DNA of 55,364 bases from the NCBI GenBank assembly GCA_900772565.1, contig CAAHET010000199.1:1-55364 (forward strand). The letters are read 5' to 3'. The stretch comes from an uncultured Faecalibacterium sp. Its GTDB lineage: Bacteria; Bacillota; Clostridia; Oscillospirales; Ruminococcaceae. The position numbers and the translations under genes are program-made. A model generated the notes under the pieces. That model was not told where the DNA came from, ran no database searches, and saw only the letters and a program-made list of their open reading frames with translations. The first letter of the stretch is position 1. Each line of letters begins with the position of its first letter. Below are positions 7,828 to 17,240 of the stretch, one piece after another.

Positions 7828-8389
7828 TAAATTTCTGTTTGTAGTTTCCGGCGCAGCCGGTACCGGCAAGGACAGCGTGGTCAAGGCACTGCGCGAGGCA
7901 CACCCCGAGATCGAAAAGACCGTCTCTGCCACCACCCGCGCCCCGCGCCCCGGCGAGCAGGAGGGTGTGGATTACTACTACCGCACCCGTGAGCAGTTCC
8001 AGCAGCTGCTGGAAAACGATCAGGTGGTGGAGCACAACTTCTATAACGGCAACTACTACGGCACCCTGAAGTCTGAAGTGGAGAAGCGGCTGGAAGCCGG
8101 CAAGGTGGTCGTGTTGGTTATTGACGTGCACGGCGCTGCCAATATCCGCCGGATGTTCCCGGGCGCTACCACCGTGTTCCTGCTGCCGCCCTCTGTGGAG
8201 GAGTTGGAGCACCGTCTGCGCGGCCGCGGCACTGAGACCGAGGAAAGTATTCAGGAGCGTCTTGCCACCGCCCGGCAGGAGCTGGCCGAGCAGGATAAGT
8301 TTACCGTAAAGCTGGTCAACAACCAAATCGAGCCCTGCGCCGCAGAGCTGTATCAGGTCATCTGCCGGCGCGCCGGGCTGCAGGGCTAA
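7817..8389 (+). CDS. gmk: Guanylate kinase
   Basis: 190 residues. The P-loop is SGAAGTGKDS (K18), the GMP-binding region is SATTRAPRPGEQEGVDYYY, and the lid has RLRGRGTETEESIQERL. The enzyme makes GDP from GMP and ATP. The residue after the P-loop lysine is Asp where most homologues have Gly or Ser, followed by Ser20. The start at 7817 lies inside the last codons of remA behind GGAGGAAGAAG (7800-7810). In many Firmicutes rpoZ and coaBC follow gmk; here priA follows directly. Confidence 0.96.
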   Translation: MANDKFLFVVSGAAGTGKDSVVKALREAHPEIEKTVSATTRAPRPGEQEGVDYYYRTREQFQQLLENDQVVEHNFYNGNYYGTLKSEVEKRLEAGKVVVLVIDVHGAANIRRMFPGATTVFLLPPSVEELEHRLRGRGTETEESIQERLATARQELAEQDKFTVKLVNNQIEPCAAELYQVICRRAGLQG

Positions 8390-8417
8390 AAAATCAAGCG
8401 TTGAAGGAGTTGGACGA

Positions 8418-10679
8418 ATGCCCAAAACGGTAGGCGTTGCCGTCAGCAATGCGACCTTCCATTTTGATAAGCTGTATACCTACGCCGTTCTGCCGGAGCA
8501 CCAGAATGCGGTGCGTCTGGGCAGTATGGTGCTGGTACCCTTCGGCAAGGGCAGCCGCGCCCGCATGGGCGTGGTGCTGGCCTGCGATGCCGAGCCGGAG
8601 CACTCCAAGCTGAAATATCTGTTCGACGTAGCCCCGGCTTCGGCCTGCCTGACCCCGGAGCTGCTGCGGCTGGTGCATTTTTTAAAGGAGCGCACCTTTT
8701 GTACCTATTACGAGGCCGTCAAGGCGGTCATTCCGTATGGTGCGCAGTACAAGCCCGCCGTGGCGGCAGACGGTGTGACCCCAGTGCTGCAAAAGCAGCT
8801 TACCCGCCACACCGAAAACGCCTATAAGCTGGTGAGCACACTGCCGCAAAAGCCAAAGCCTACGGCAAAACAGCTGGCGGCGGTGGCATTGCTGAGCGGC
8901 GGCCCTCGCACCCTGAACGAGCTGGAGGATAAAGGCATCAGCCGCGCGGTGCTGGATAACCTGTGCACCAAGGGCGTGCTGGAATGCAGCAAGGTGAATA
9001 AGTCCATCGACCTGTACGCCTCCATTCCGCTCCGCAACGAGCCTATCACTCTCACCGAACAGCAGCAGGCCGCTTACGACACGCTGCTGCCCAAGTTAGA
9101 AGATGCAGCACCTCATTCGGCGCTGCTGTACGGTGTGACCGGCAGCGGCAAGACGCTGGTGTTTTTAAAGCTGATTTCCCGCTGTCTGGAGCTTGGCCGC
9201 AAGGCACTGGTACTGGTGCCGGAGATCAGCCTGACCCCGCAGATGATCCTGCGGTTAAAAGGGCAGTTCGGCCGCCGGGTGGCGGTGCAGCACTCCGCGC
9301 TCAACCACACCGAGCGTCTGCTGCAATGGCAGATGATCCAGGATGGCGGTGCAGATATCGTGGTGGGCACCCGCAGCGCGGTGTTTTCGCCGCTGGAAAA
9401 TATCGGCCTTATCATCATTGACGAAGAGCAGGAACACACCTACCGGTCGGAATCCGCACCGCGCTACTCTGCCCACGAGGTCGCCCGGCAGCGTGCTGCC
9501 GAAAACGGTGCACTGCTGCTTCTGGCCAGCGCCACCCCCAGCACCGAGAGCTTTTACGCTGCGCAGAATGGCCGCACCCAGCTGGTGCGCCTGACCAAGC
9601 GCTACGGCGGCAACCCACTGCCCAGTGTGCAGATCGTGGATATGCGGGCAGAACTGGCTGCGGGTAATCCCCGCGAGATCAGCCTTGCGCTGGAAGACGC
9701 CATCCGCCGCAATCTGGACGCAGAAAAGCAGACCATTCTTCTGCTCAACCGCCGGGGCTACCAGACCATTGCCCAGTGCGAGGACTGCCGCGAGGTGCTC
9801 AAGTGCCCCAAGTGCAGCGTGCCCATGGTGTACCACAAATCAGCACATAAGGTGCTGTGCCACTATTGCGGTTCCCAGCAGGAGCCGCCGCCCACCCTTT
9901 GCCCGGTCTGCGGCGGCAAGCTGCAGTACCGGGGCTTCGGCACCCAGAAAGCTGAGGAGGAGCTGGCAAAGCTTTTCCCGGAGGCGCGGGTGCTGCGCAT
10001 GGATCAGGACTCCACTGCCGCCAAGGACGCCCACGAAAAGCTGCTTGCCAAATTTGCAGCGCATGAATATGACATCATGGTGGGCACTCAGATGGTGGCA
10101 AAAGGGCTGGACTTCGAGGACGTGACCCTTGTGGGCGTTCTGGGCATTGATTCGCTGCTGTTTGCACAGGGTTTCCGGGCATACGAGAACGTGTTCAGCC
10201 TGATCACGCAGGTGGTGGGACGCAGCGGCCGTGCAAAGGAGCCCGGCTTTGCCATCATCCAGACCACCGACCCGGACAACCCGGTGCTCACCCTTGCCGC
10301 CGCGCAGGATTACGATGCTTTTTACGAGCAGGAGATTGCCTACCGCAAGCTGGGACTGTACCCTCCTTTCTGCGGGCTGTGCGTCATCGGCTTTGCCGGT
10401 GCAAAGGAGAACGAGGTGGCGCACGCCGCTGCCCGCTTCTCGGCACTTTTAGGACAGCAGGCGGCCAAGCAGCCGGATCTGCCCCTGCGCATTTTGGGCC
10501 CCACGCCCGGCAGCATTGAAAAGATCAACGACACCTACCGCTATAAGCTTACCGTCAAGTGCCGCAACGACCACCGCTTCCGCGACCTTGTGCGTGCAGC
10601 ACTGGCACTGTATGAAAAAGAAAAACTGCCATCCAAGGCATCGGTCGTGGTAGACCTGCACTCGGATGGTGACATCTGA
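8418..10679 (+). CDS. priA: Primosomal protein N' (replication restart helicase)
   Basis: 753 residues. The N-terminal 3'-DNA-binding region is followed by a superfamily 2 helicase core: Walker A GVTGSGKT (about 238-245), LVPEISLTPQM, the DEEQ box in IIIDEEQEHTYR (about 333) and GSAT-like LLLASATPSTESF. A zinc-binding insert (about 455-500) has CEDC, CPKC, CHYC and CPVC pairs, all eight cysteines present. Motifs V-VI are GTQMVAKGLDFEDV and QVVGRSGRAKEPG. PriA reloads the replisome at collapsed forks. GGAG six to ten bases before ATG supports the start. Confidence 0.97.
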   Translation: MPKTVGVAVSNATFHFDKLYTYAVLPEHQNAVRLGSMVLVPFGKGSRARMGVVLACDAEPEHSKLKYLFDVAPASACLTPELLRLVHFLKERTFCTYYEAVKAVIPYGAQYKPAVAADGVTPVLQKQLTRHTENAYKLVSTLPQKPKPTAKQLAAVALLSGGPRTLNELEDKGISRAVLDNLCTKGVLECSKVNKSIDLYASIPLRNEPITLTEQQQAAYDTLLPKLEDAAPHSALLYGVTGSGKTLVFLKLISRCLELGRKALVLVPEISLTPQMILRLKGQFGRRVAVQHSALNHTERLLQWQMIQDGGADIVVGTRSAVFSPLENIGLIIIDEEQEHTYRSESAPRYSAHEVARQRAAENGALLLLASATPSTESFYAAQNGRTQLVRLTKRYGGNPLPSVQIVDMRAELAAGNPREISLALEDAIRRNLDAEKQTILLLNRRGYQTIAQCEDCREVLKCPKCSVPMVYHKSAHKVLCHYCGSQQEPPPTLCPVCGGKLQYRGFGTQKAEEELAKLFPEARVLRMDQDSTAAKDAHEKLLAKFAAHEYDIMVGTQMVAKGLDFEDVTLVGVLGIDSLLFAQGFRAYENVFSLITQVVGRSGRAKEPGFAIIQTTDPDNPVLTLAAAQDYDAFYEQEIAYRKLGLYPPFCGLCVIGFAGAKENEVAHAAARFSALLGQQAAKQPDLPLRILGPTPGSIEKINDTYRYKLTVKCRNDHRFRDLVRAALALYEKEKLPSKASVVVDLHSDGDI

Positions 10680-10698
10680 TAAAACTGGAGGTACCATT

Positions 10699-11235
10699 AT
10701 GGCTATCCGTAATATTGTAAAAGAAGGCGACCCCATCCTGAACAAGGTCTGCCGCCCTGTAACCAATTTTGACGACCGTCTGGCCACCCTGCTGGACGAT
10801 ATGCGCGAGACCATGATCGCCGCCGACGGCGTGGGTCTGGCAGGCCCGCAGGTGGGCATGATGCGCCGCCTGTTCGTGGTGTGGGACACCACCGACGCCC
10901 CGGAGGAGATCCCCGAGGATTACGAGTACAAGTTCATTGATTTCGTCAACCCCGAGATCCTTGCCGTTTCTGAGGAAGAAGAGACCGCCTACGAGGGATG
11001 CCTGTCCTTCCCGGGACACAACGGCGCTGTGACCCGCCCGGTTGCCGTCAAGGTGCGTGCGCAGGATCGCAACGGCGAATGGTTCGAGCTGGAAGCCGAC
11101 GGTCTGCTGGGCCGCTGCATCCAGCACGAGAACGACCATCTGGACGGCATCACCATTATGGAGTCCAGCGAGTACTTCTATGAGGATACCGAGGAAGGCA
11201 AAAAGGCCGCCCGCGAAGCGAAAGGAAACAACTGA
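10699..11235 (+). CDS. def: Peptide deformylase
   Basis: 178 residues with the three deformylase motifs: GVGLAGPQ (residues 44-51; the usual form is GxGLAAPQ, so one Ala is Gly), EGCLSFPG with metal ligand C101, and QHENDHLDG with H143, E144 and H147. It removes the formyl group from nascent N-terminal fMet. It forms a functional pair with fmt, whose ATG overlaps the def TGA by one base. ATG 10699 follows TGGAGGT; the in-frame GTG at 10666 lies inside priA and is not used. Confidence 0.96.
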   Translation: MAIRNIVKEGDPILNKVCRPVTNFDDRLATLLDDMRETMIAADGVGLAGPQVGMMRRLFVVWDTTDAPEEIPEDYEYKFIDFVNPEILAVSEEEETAYEGCLSFPGHNGAVTRPVAVKVRAQDRNGEWFELEADGLLGRCIQHENDHLDGITIMESSEYFYEDTEEGKKAAREAKGNN

Positions 11236-12155
11236 TGCGCATTTTGTTCATGGGCACGCCGGATATTGCTGCCGAGTGCCTGAAAGCCCTATATGCCGCC
11301 GGGCACGATATCTGTGCCGTGTACACCCGGCGGGATAAGCCGGTCGGACGCAAGCAGGTGCTCACCGCGCCGCCGGTCAAGGAGGTTGCTCTGGCGCACG
11401 GTACACCCGTGTTCCAGCCCCGCACCCTGCGGGACGGCAGCGAGGATGAAAACATCCGCGCCCTCGCCCCGGAACTGATCGTAGTGGTGGCCTATGGCTG
11501 CATCCTGCCGAAGTCCGTGCTGGAAATGCCCCGCTACGGCTGCATCAATCTGCACGTTTCGCTGCTGCCGAAGTATCGCGGCAGCGCCCCGGTGCAGTGG
11601 TCGGTGCTGAACGGTGACGCTGAGACCGGCGTTTCCATCATGCAGATGGACGAGGGTCTGGATACCGGCGATGTGCTGTACTGCAAAAAAATCGCCATCG
11701 ACCCCGAGGAGACCAGCGGTGAATTGTTCGACCGCGTTACCGCTGTGGGTGCCGAAGCCCTGTGTGAGACCGTTCCCCAGATCGCAGCGGGCACTCTGAC
11801 CGCTGTGCCGCAGGCGCACGAGAATGCTACCCTTGCCCCCATGCTGAACAAGGAGATGGCTGAGTTCCACCTGACCGACACTGCTGCCCATATCCATAAC
11901 TGGGTGCGCGGCATGAACCCTTGGCCGGGTGCGTGGTTCGTCACCTCCGGTGGCAAAAAGCTCAAGGTGATGTCCAGCCGCGTGGCCACCGCCAACGGCG
12001 AAGCCCCCGGCACGGTGCTGGCCACAAAGCCCCTGACCGTAGCCTGCGGCGAGGGCGCTATCCAGCTGCTGGAAGTTGTGCCGGAGGGCAAAAAGCCCAT
12101 GGATGGCACCGCCTTTGCAGCGGGTCTGCGCCTGAAAACGGGGGATAACCTCTGA
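11235..12155 (+). CDS. fmt: Methionyl-tRNA formyltransferase
   Basis: 306 residues. It starts MRILFMGTPDIAAECLKAL and has the formyl-donor site INLHVSLLPKYRGSAPVQW followed by GDAETGVSIMQMDEGLDTGD. A C-terminal tRNA-binding domain starts near residue 205 (AEFHLTDTAAHIHNWVRGMNP...). The enzyme formylates initiator Met-tRNA with 10-formyl-THF. It overlaps def and rsmB by one base each (TGATG), an arrangement for coupled translation. Confidence 0.97.
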   Translation: MRILFMGTPDIAAECLKALYAAGHDICAVYTRRDKPVGRKQVLTAPPVKEVALAHGTPVFQPRTLRDGSEDENIRALAPELIVVVAYGCILPKSVLEMPRYGCINLHVSLLPKYRGSAPVQWSVLNGDAETGVSIMQMDEGLDTGDVLYCKKIAIDPEETSGELFDRVTAVGAEALCETVPQIAAGTLTAVPQAHENATLAPMLNKEMAEFHLTDTAAHIHNWVRGMNPWPGAWFVTSGGKKLKVMSSRVATANGEAPGTVLATKPLTVACGEGAIQLLEVVPEGKKPMDGTAFAAGLRLKTGDNL

Positions 12156-13486
12156 TGGCCGCAAATCCGCGTGCGGCAGCAGTTGCCGCACTGATACGGC
12201 AGGAGCAAGACGGCTTTTCCAATCTGGTGCTGGATGCAGAGCTCAAACGCCAAAAGCTGGAAGGCCGGGATAAGGCCTTTGCAAGCGCCATCTTCTACAC
12301 CGTGCTGGAACACCGCGGCACACTGGACTATATTCTGGAGCAATTTCTGCCCAAGGGTCTGGCAAAGCTGGATGCACCCGTGCGAGAGATTTTACGCGCT
12401 GCACTGGCACAGGCACGCTATATGCAGGTGCCTGTCTCCGCTGCGGTGAACGAGGCAGTCAAGCTGACCCGCACCTTTAAAAAATCCAGCGCCTCCGGCC
12501 TTGTCAACGCCGTGCTGCGTAAAGCCTGCGGCTATGATTTAGACGCTGCCGTCTTTACAGACGAGATCCAGCGCCTGATGGTTTTAGGCTCTGCCGGGCG
12601 GGATGTGGCAGAATTTCTCCACAAAAACTACCCGGATGAAGCACTGGGCATCCTGACCTATCAGGCCGATGGCGGTTTGACTAGCCTGCGCGCAAACCCC
12701 CTCAAGGCCAGCGCTGCACAGCTGTGCGCCATGCTTACAGAGCAGGGCGTGGCAGAGGTGCGGCAGGGCATCGTGCCCGGCAGCGTGCTGGCGCGGTTTG
12801 CGGGCAGCCCGGCAGACAACGAGCTCTTCCGGCAGGGCTACTACCATGTGGAGGGGCAAGCCAGTCAGCTGGCAGCTCTTTGCGTAGGTGCAGCCCCCGG
12901 CGAGACGGTGCTGGATCTGTGTGCTGCCCCCGGCGGCAAGACCATTCTGCTGGCCGAGCAGATGCAGGGCGCAGGAGAACTGTACAGCTGTGATGCGGCA
13001 GAGAACCGTGTGGGTCTTATCCGCACCGCTGTGGATCGCATGGGCTTTACCGGGGTGCACACCCTGTGCAACGATGCCACCAAACCGAACCCTGCACTGC
13101 CCATGGCAGACCGCATCCTGACGGATGTGCCTTGCAGCGGTTTGGGCATTCTGGCAAAAAAGCCGGATCTCCGCTATAAAAAGCTGGAAGCTGCCCGGCA
13201 GGCAGAGCTGCTTGCCACGCAGGCGGCAATTCTGGATACTGCTGCGGCGCTGCTCAAGGCAGGTGGGCGGTTGGTCTATTCCACCTGCACCATCGACCCG
13301 GAAGAAAATCAGCAGCAGATTGCATCCTTTTTGCAGCGTCACCCGGAATTTGCGGTCTGCGCACCGGATGTGCCGCTGCCCGCCGGAATGACGACAGGGG
13401 AGCACGGCTGCCTTTCGGTGCCCACCCGCACCGGCATGGATGGCTTTTTCCTGTGTGTGCTGCAAAAAGCCGCCGCAACGCAATAA
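12155..13486 (+). CDS. rsmB: 16S rRNA m5C967 methyltransferase
   Basis: 443 residues. An N-terminal NusB-like RNA-binding domain (about 1-145) precedes a Rossmann methyltransferase domain with VLDLCAAPGGKTILLAEQM, the catalytic PCS motif in TDVPCSGLGILAKKPD, and LVYSTCTIDPEENQQQI, whose cysteine is the second catalytic residue in the Sun/NOP2 family. It methylates C967 of 16S rRNA using SAM. It sits in its usual place between fmt and rlmN. Confidence 0.95.
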   Translation: MAANPRAAAVAALIRQEQDGFSNLVLDAELKRQKLEGRDKAFASAIFYTVLEHRGTLDYILEQFLPKGLAKLDAPVREILRAALAQARYMQVPVSAAVNEAVKLTRTFKKSSASGLVNAVLRKACGYDLDAAVFTDEIQRLMVLGSAGRDVAEFLHKNYPDEALGILTYQADGGLTSLRANPLKASAAQLCAMLTEQGVAEVRQGIVPGSVLARFAGSPADNELFRQGYYHVEGQASQLAALCVGAAPGETVLDLCAAPGGKTILLAEQMQGAGELYSCDAAENRVGLIRTAVDRMGFTGVHTLCNDATKPNPALPMADRILTDVPCSGLGILAKKPDLRYKKLEAARQAELLATQAAILDTAAALLKAGGRLVYSTCTIDPEENQQQIASFLQRHPEFAVCAPDVPLPAGMTTGEHGCLSVPTRTGMDGFFLCVLQKAAATQ

Positions 13487-13527
13487 GCACGACCTTCGTG
13501 GGTCGTATCCTCTTATAGGAGAACAGA

Positions 13528-14568
13528 ATGGAACAAAAACGCTGTATTTCTTCCCTGACGCTGGCAGAATTGACTGCTGAACTGAAAGCGCTGGGACAGC
13601 CGGGTTTCCGGGCAAAGCAGATCTTCCACTGGGTGCACCAGAAGCTGGTCACCGAGTTTTCTGCTATGACCGACCAGCCCAAGACCCTGCTGGCAAAGCT
13701 GGAAGAAACCTTTTATATCGCTGCACCGCAGATCGAGCGCCGTCAGGAGGCTAAGGACGGTACTGTAAAGTATCTGCTGCGCATGGCCGACGGCAACTGC
13801 ATCGAGACCGTTGTTATGCGTTACCACTACGGCAATACCGTGTGTGTGTCCACGCAGGTGGGCTGCCGCATGGGCTGCCGGTTCTGCGCCTCCACACAGG
13901 CGGGGCGGGTGCGCAACCTTGAAGCAGGTGAAATCTGCTCCGAGATCTACACCGCTCAGAAGGATATCGGCGAGCGCATCTCCCATATCGTGCTCATGGG
14001 TATCGGCGAGCCGCTGGACAACTTCGACGAAGTGATGCGCTTTTTGGAGAATATCACCTCGCCCGAGGGCGTCAACATCGGTATGCGCAACATCAGCCTT
14101 TCCACCTGCGGCCTTGTGCCTAAGATCGACCAGCTGGCGGAAAAAAAGCTGCAGCTTACCCTTTCCATCTCGCTGCACGCACCCACCAACCAGATCCGCA
14201 GCAGCATGATGCCGGTCAACGATGCCTATCCGGTGGAGCAGCTGATCCAGACCGTGCGCCGGTATCAGGAGACCACCGGACGCCGGGTCAGCTTTGAATA
14301 TTCCATGGTGCGCGGTGTCAATGATTCTGATGTCTGCGCAAAGCAGCTGGCAGACCTGATCCGGGGCATGGGTGCTCATGTAAATCTGATCCCCATCAAC
14401 CCGGTGGACGGCAGCCCGTATTCCGCTACGGATGCGGCCAATGTGCGCCGGTTTCAGCAAAAGCTTGAAAGCCTTGGCGTAAACGCCACGGTGCGCCGCC
14501 GCCTTGGTAGCGAGATCAGCGCCGCCTGCGGCCAGCTGCGCCGCGACGAAATGAACGGCAAGGCATAA
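13528..14568 (+). CDS. rlmN: Dual-specificity rRNA/tRNA adenine-C2 methyltransferase
   Basis: 346 residues, a radical SAM enzyme. The iron-sulfur cysteines are in CRMGCRFC (C113, C117, C120). GIGEPLDNFDEV, STCGLVPKI and EYSMVRGVND follow, and the C-terminal catalytic cysteine lies in SAACGQLRRDE. RlmN methylates A2503 of 23S rRNA and A37 of some tRNAs. ATG follows AGGAG at 13518-13522. A short hairpin ACGACC/GGTCGT lies in the 41-base gap after rsmB but has no T run. Confidence 0.96.
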   Translation: MEQKRCISSLTLAELTAELKALGQPGFRAKQIFHWVHQKLVTEFSAMTDQPKTLLAKLEETFYIAAPQIERRQEAKDGTVKYLLRMADGNCIETVVMRYHYGNTVCVSTQVGCRMGCRFCASTQAGRVRNLEAGEICSEIYTAQKDIGERISHIVLMGIGEPLDNFDEVMRFLENITSPEGVNIGMRNISLSTCGLVPKIDQLAEKKLQLTLSISLHAPTNQIRSSMMPVNDAYPVEQLIQTVRRYQETTGRRVSFEYSMVRGVNDSDVCAKQLADLIRGMGAHVNLIPINPVDGSPYSATDAANVRRFQQKLESLGVNATVRRRLGSEISAACGQLRRDEMNGKA

Positions 14569-14584
14569 ATAGAGGGAGAAACCT

Positions 14585-15334
14585 ATGAAACTTGCAGGAA
14601 AAACGGATGTAGGACGCGTCCGGCAGGACAATCAGGATGATTACCGTGCCGGGGAACTGCCCGGCGATGCCGCATGGGCGCTGGTATGCGATGGCATGGG
14701 CGGCGCACGCGGCGGGCGGGAGGCTTCGCAGTGTGCGTGCAGCGTCATCGAGCGCTGCTTTCAGGAGCAGTACAGCCAGTGCATCCCCGGCGAAGAGGAG
14801 ACTTTTCTGAAAAAAGCGCTGCTCAGCGCCAACCGCTATGTGTTCCAGAAGGCACTGCGGGAGGAGTCTCTGGCCGGTATGGGCACCACCGCTGTCTGCG
14901 CTTTGGTGCGCGGCGGCAAGGCCTATCTGAGCCATGCGGGCGATTCCCGCGCCTATCTGTACCGGGACGGTAAGCTGGCGCAGCTGACCCACGACCACTC
15001 CTATGTGCAGGAGCTGGTGGACTGCGGCACCATCACGCAGGAGCAGGCAGAGCATCACCCGCAGAAAAACATCATTACCCGGGCGCTGGGCGTAGATTAC
15101 CGGCTGGAGCCGGAGTTCACCACCGTGGCGCTGCAGGCAGGGGACGTTCTGCTGCTGTGCACGGATGGCCTGACCAATGCCGTGCCCACAGAGCAGCTGG
15201 AGCAGTTGCTGCGCAGCGGGTCTTTTTATGATCTGCCGGATGTTCTGATCCGCACCGCCAATGAAAATGGCGGCCCGGACAACATCACCGCCCTGCTGGT
15301 GGGAATAGAGCCGATGGAGGTGCGCCATGGATAA
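14585..15334 (+). CDS. PP2C-family serine/threonine phosphatase
   Basis: 249 residues with the PP2C metal-site motifs in order: VGRVRQDNQDDYRA, CDGMGGARGG, GMGTTAVCALV, SHAGDSRAYLYRDGKLAQLT, and CTDGLTNAV, then the closing GGPDNITALLVGI. It is the Stp/PrpC-type partner that dephosphorylates targets of the adjacent PASTA kinase. Its last eight bases overlap the kinase start. It is soluble, with no membrane segment. Confidence 0.95.
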   Translation: MKLAGKTDVGRVRQDNQDDYRAGELPGDAAWALVCDGMGGARGGREASQCACSVIERCFQEQYSQCIPGEEETFLKKALLSANRYVFQKALREESLAGMGTTAVCALVRGGKAYLSHAGDSRAYLYRDGKLAQLTHDHSYVQELVDCGTITQEQAEHHPQKNIITRALGVDYRLEPEFTTVALQAGDVLLLCTDGLTNAVPTEQLEQLLRSGSFYDLPDVLIRTANENGGPDNITALLVGIEPMEVRHG

Positions 15335-17228
15335 CCTGATCGGTAAAAGACTGGACGGCTTGTACGAGGTGCAGGAACTGATCGGCTCCGGCGGCATGGC
15401 CAATGTGTATAAGGCGGTCATGCGGGGACAGAACGGCCCTGTGCCCGCCGGGACTGTGGTAGCCGTCAAGGTGCTGCGGCAGGAATATATGCACGACCCG
15501 GATCTTGTGCGCCGCTTTAAAAACGAATCCAAGGCCATCTCCCTGCTGAACCACCCCAACATCGTCAAGGTGTACGATGTTTCGGTCAATGACCATTTGC
15601 AATATATCGTCATGGAGTATGTGGACGGCATGACCCTGCGCGAGTACCTCAACGAGCGGGGCGGCAAGCTTTCCAGCCGGGAGACTGTGCACTTCATCTC
15701 CCAGATCCTCAAGGCGCTGGAGCACGCCCACGCCAACGGCATCGTGCACCGGGATATCAAGCCACAGAACATTATGCTGCTGGATAACGGCCAGCTGCGC
15801 ATGATGGACTTCGGCATCGCCCGCATTTCCCGGGCAGATAACCAGATGCTGGCCGGCAAGGCGATGGGCAGTGTGCATTATATCAGCCCGGAGCAGGCAA
15901 AAGGCGACGAGACCGACCGCACCAGCGACATCTACTCGGTAGGCGTCATGATGTACGAGATGCTCTCTGGGCATCTGCCCTTTGATGCAGATGACGTGGT
16001 AGAGGTTGCCATCAAGCAGATCTCGGACGAGCCCCGCTCGCTGCACGAGCTGGCACCGGAGGTGCCCTATGCGCTGGTGGAGATCACCGAAAAAGCCATG
16101 GCAAAGCTTCCACAGAACCGCTACCCCTCGGCAAAGGCGATGCTGGAAGCACTGGACACCTATGTGCAGAACCCCTCCGTGCTGTTTGAATATCAGTATA
16201 TTACAGAAGAAGCACCCGAAAAGGTGGTGAAACGTACCATGAACCAGAACCGCGCGATCCGTCAGAATGAACAGCCCACCCCCCGCAAAAATGGCAAAAG
16301 CAAGTCGGGTAAAAAGCGCCGTACCGTCTTTTTGCCTGCATTGTTCGGCATCACCATTGCCTTTGCACTGGCCTGCATGGCACTGTGCTGGATGATCCTG
16401 AACGACTCCTCCAACCTGATGAACAACAAGGCCGACGTCACCCTTGGGGATTATATCGGCATGACCAAGGATCAGGCCATGGCCACGGATCAGATCGCAT
16501 CCGGCCAGATCTCCCCGGAGTGGGAAGAAGAGTACAACAGCAACTATGCGGCCGGTTATATCTATAAGCAGTCGCCGGTGTCCGGCCGCACCGTCCGCGA
16601 GGGTCAGAGCGTGACTTTGACCGTCAGTCTGGGCACCCAGTATGTCACGGTGCCGGACCTGACCAACTATGTGCAGACCGATGCCGAGCAGCAGCTCAAG
16701 GCACTGGGCGTTTCGGTGCTGGTCACGCAGGCTGTGGATACCACCGTGGCCTCTGGCGCGGTCATCCGCACCGACCCTGCCGCCGGTACGCAGGTAGCGG
16801 CAGGCTCTACGGTCATCCTTTATATCAGCCGTCCGCAGGTAGCTACCACCACCAAGGTGCCCTCGCTTACCGGCATGAGCGTGGATGATGCCCGCACCCT
16901 GCTGGTGCAGAACCATCTTGGCCTTGGCAGCCAGAGCGAAGAATACAGCGACCAGCCTGCAGGTACAGTGCTCAGCCAGAACCCGGCGGCAGGTACTACC
17001 GCGAAGCTGAACAGCCGCGTAAATGTTGTGGTCAGTGCGGGCGCTGCACCGGCACAGGAACCGGAGCAGCCGGGCGGCGAAGGCACTCCTGGTACGGGCG
17101 AAGGTACTTCCGGCACCACGGGTGAAGGCTCTTCCGGCGGCGAGAGCACCGGCGGCAGCGGCGAGTCAAGTTCCAGCAGCTCCACCGGCGGCGGTATTCT
17201 GGACTGGTGGTCCTCGCTGCTGGGCTGA
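15327..17228 (+). CDS. PASTA-domain serine/threonine protein kinase (PknB/PrkC-like)
   Basis: 633 residues. The cytosolic Hanks kinase domain (about 10-275) has GSGGMANVY, the lysine of VAVKVL, HRDIKPQNIML (HRD about 140-142), DFGIAR and SPEQAKG. A basic linker leads to one membrane span (about 334-357, FLPALFGITIAFALACMALC). Three extracellular PASTA repeats follow (about 371-436, 438-505, 509-573), opening with VTLGDYIGMTKDQA, YVTVPDLTNY and TKVPSLTGMS. The last ~60 residues are a Gly/Ser/Thr/Glu-rich tail ending WWSSLLG. The family senses muropeptides or lipid II and controls growth, division and spore germination. Confidence 0.96.
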   Translation: MDNLIGKRLDGLYEVQELIGSGGMANVYKAVMRGQNGPVPAGTVVAVKVLRQEYMHDPDLVRRFKNESKAISLLNHPNIVKVYDVSVNDHLQYIVMEYVDGMTLREYLNERGGKLSSRETVHFISQILKALEHAHANGIVHRDIKPQNIMLLDNGQLRMMDFGIARISRADNQMLAGKAMGSVHYISPEQAKGDETDRTSDIYSVGVMMYEMLSGHLPFDADDVVEVAIKQISDEPRSLHELAPEVPYALVEITEKAMAKLPQNRYPSAKAMLEALDTYVQNPSVLFEYQYITEEAPEKVVKRTMNQNRAIRQNEQPTPRKNGKSKSGKKRRTVFLPALFGITIAFALACMALCWMILNDSSNLMNNKADVTLGDYIGMTKDQAMATDQIASGQISPEWEEEYNSNYAAGYIYKQSPVSGRTVREGQSVTLTVSLGTQYVTVPDLTNYVQTDAEQQLKALGVSVLVTQAVDTTVASGAVIRTDPAAGTQVAAGSTVILYISRPQVATTTKVPSLTGMSVDDARTLLVQNHLGLGSQSEEYSDQPAGTVLSQNPAAGTTAKLNSRVNVVVSAGAAPAQEPEQPGGEGTPGTGEGTSGTTGEGSSGGESTGGSGESSSSSSTGGGILDWWSSLLG

Positions 17229-17240
17229 TGGAGGATGTGC

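Noticed and set aside
15285..16916. A 543-codon antisense frame across the PASTA kinase
   Set aside because: Antisense to a protein with all kinase and PASTA motifs; no recognisable domain.
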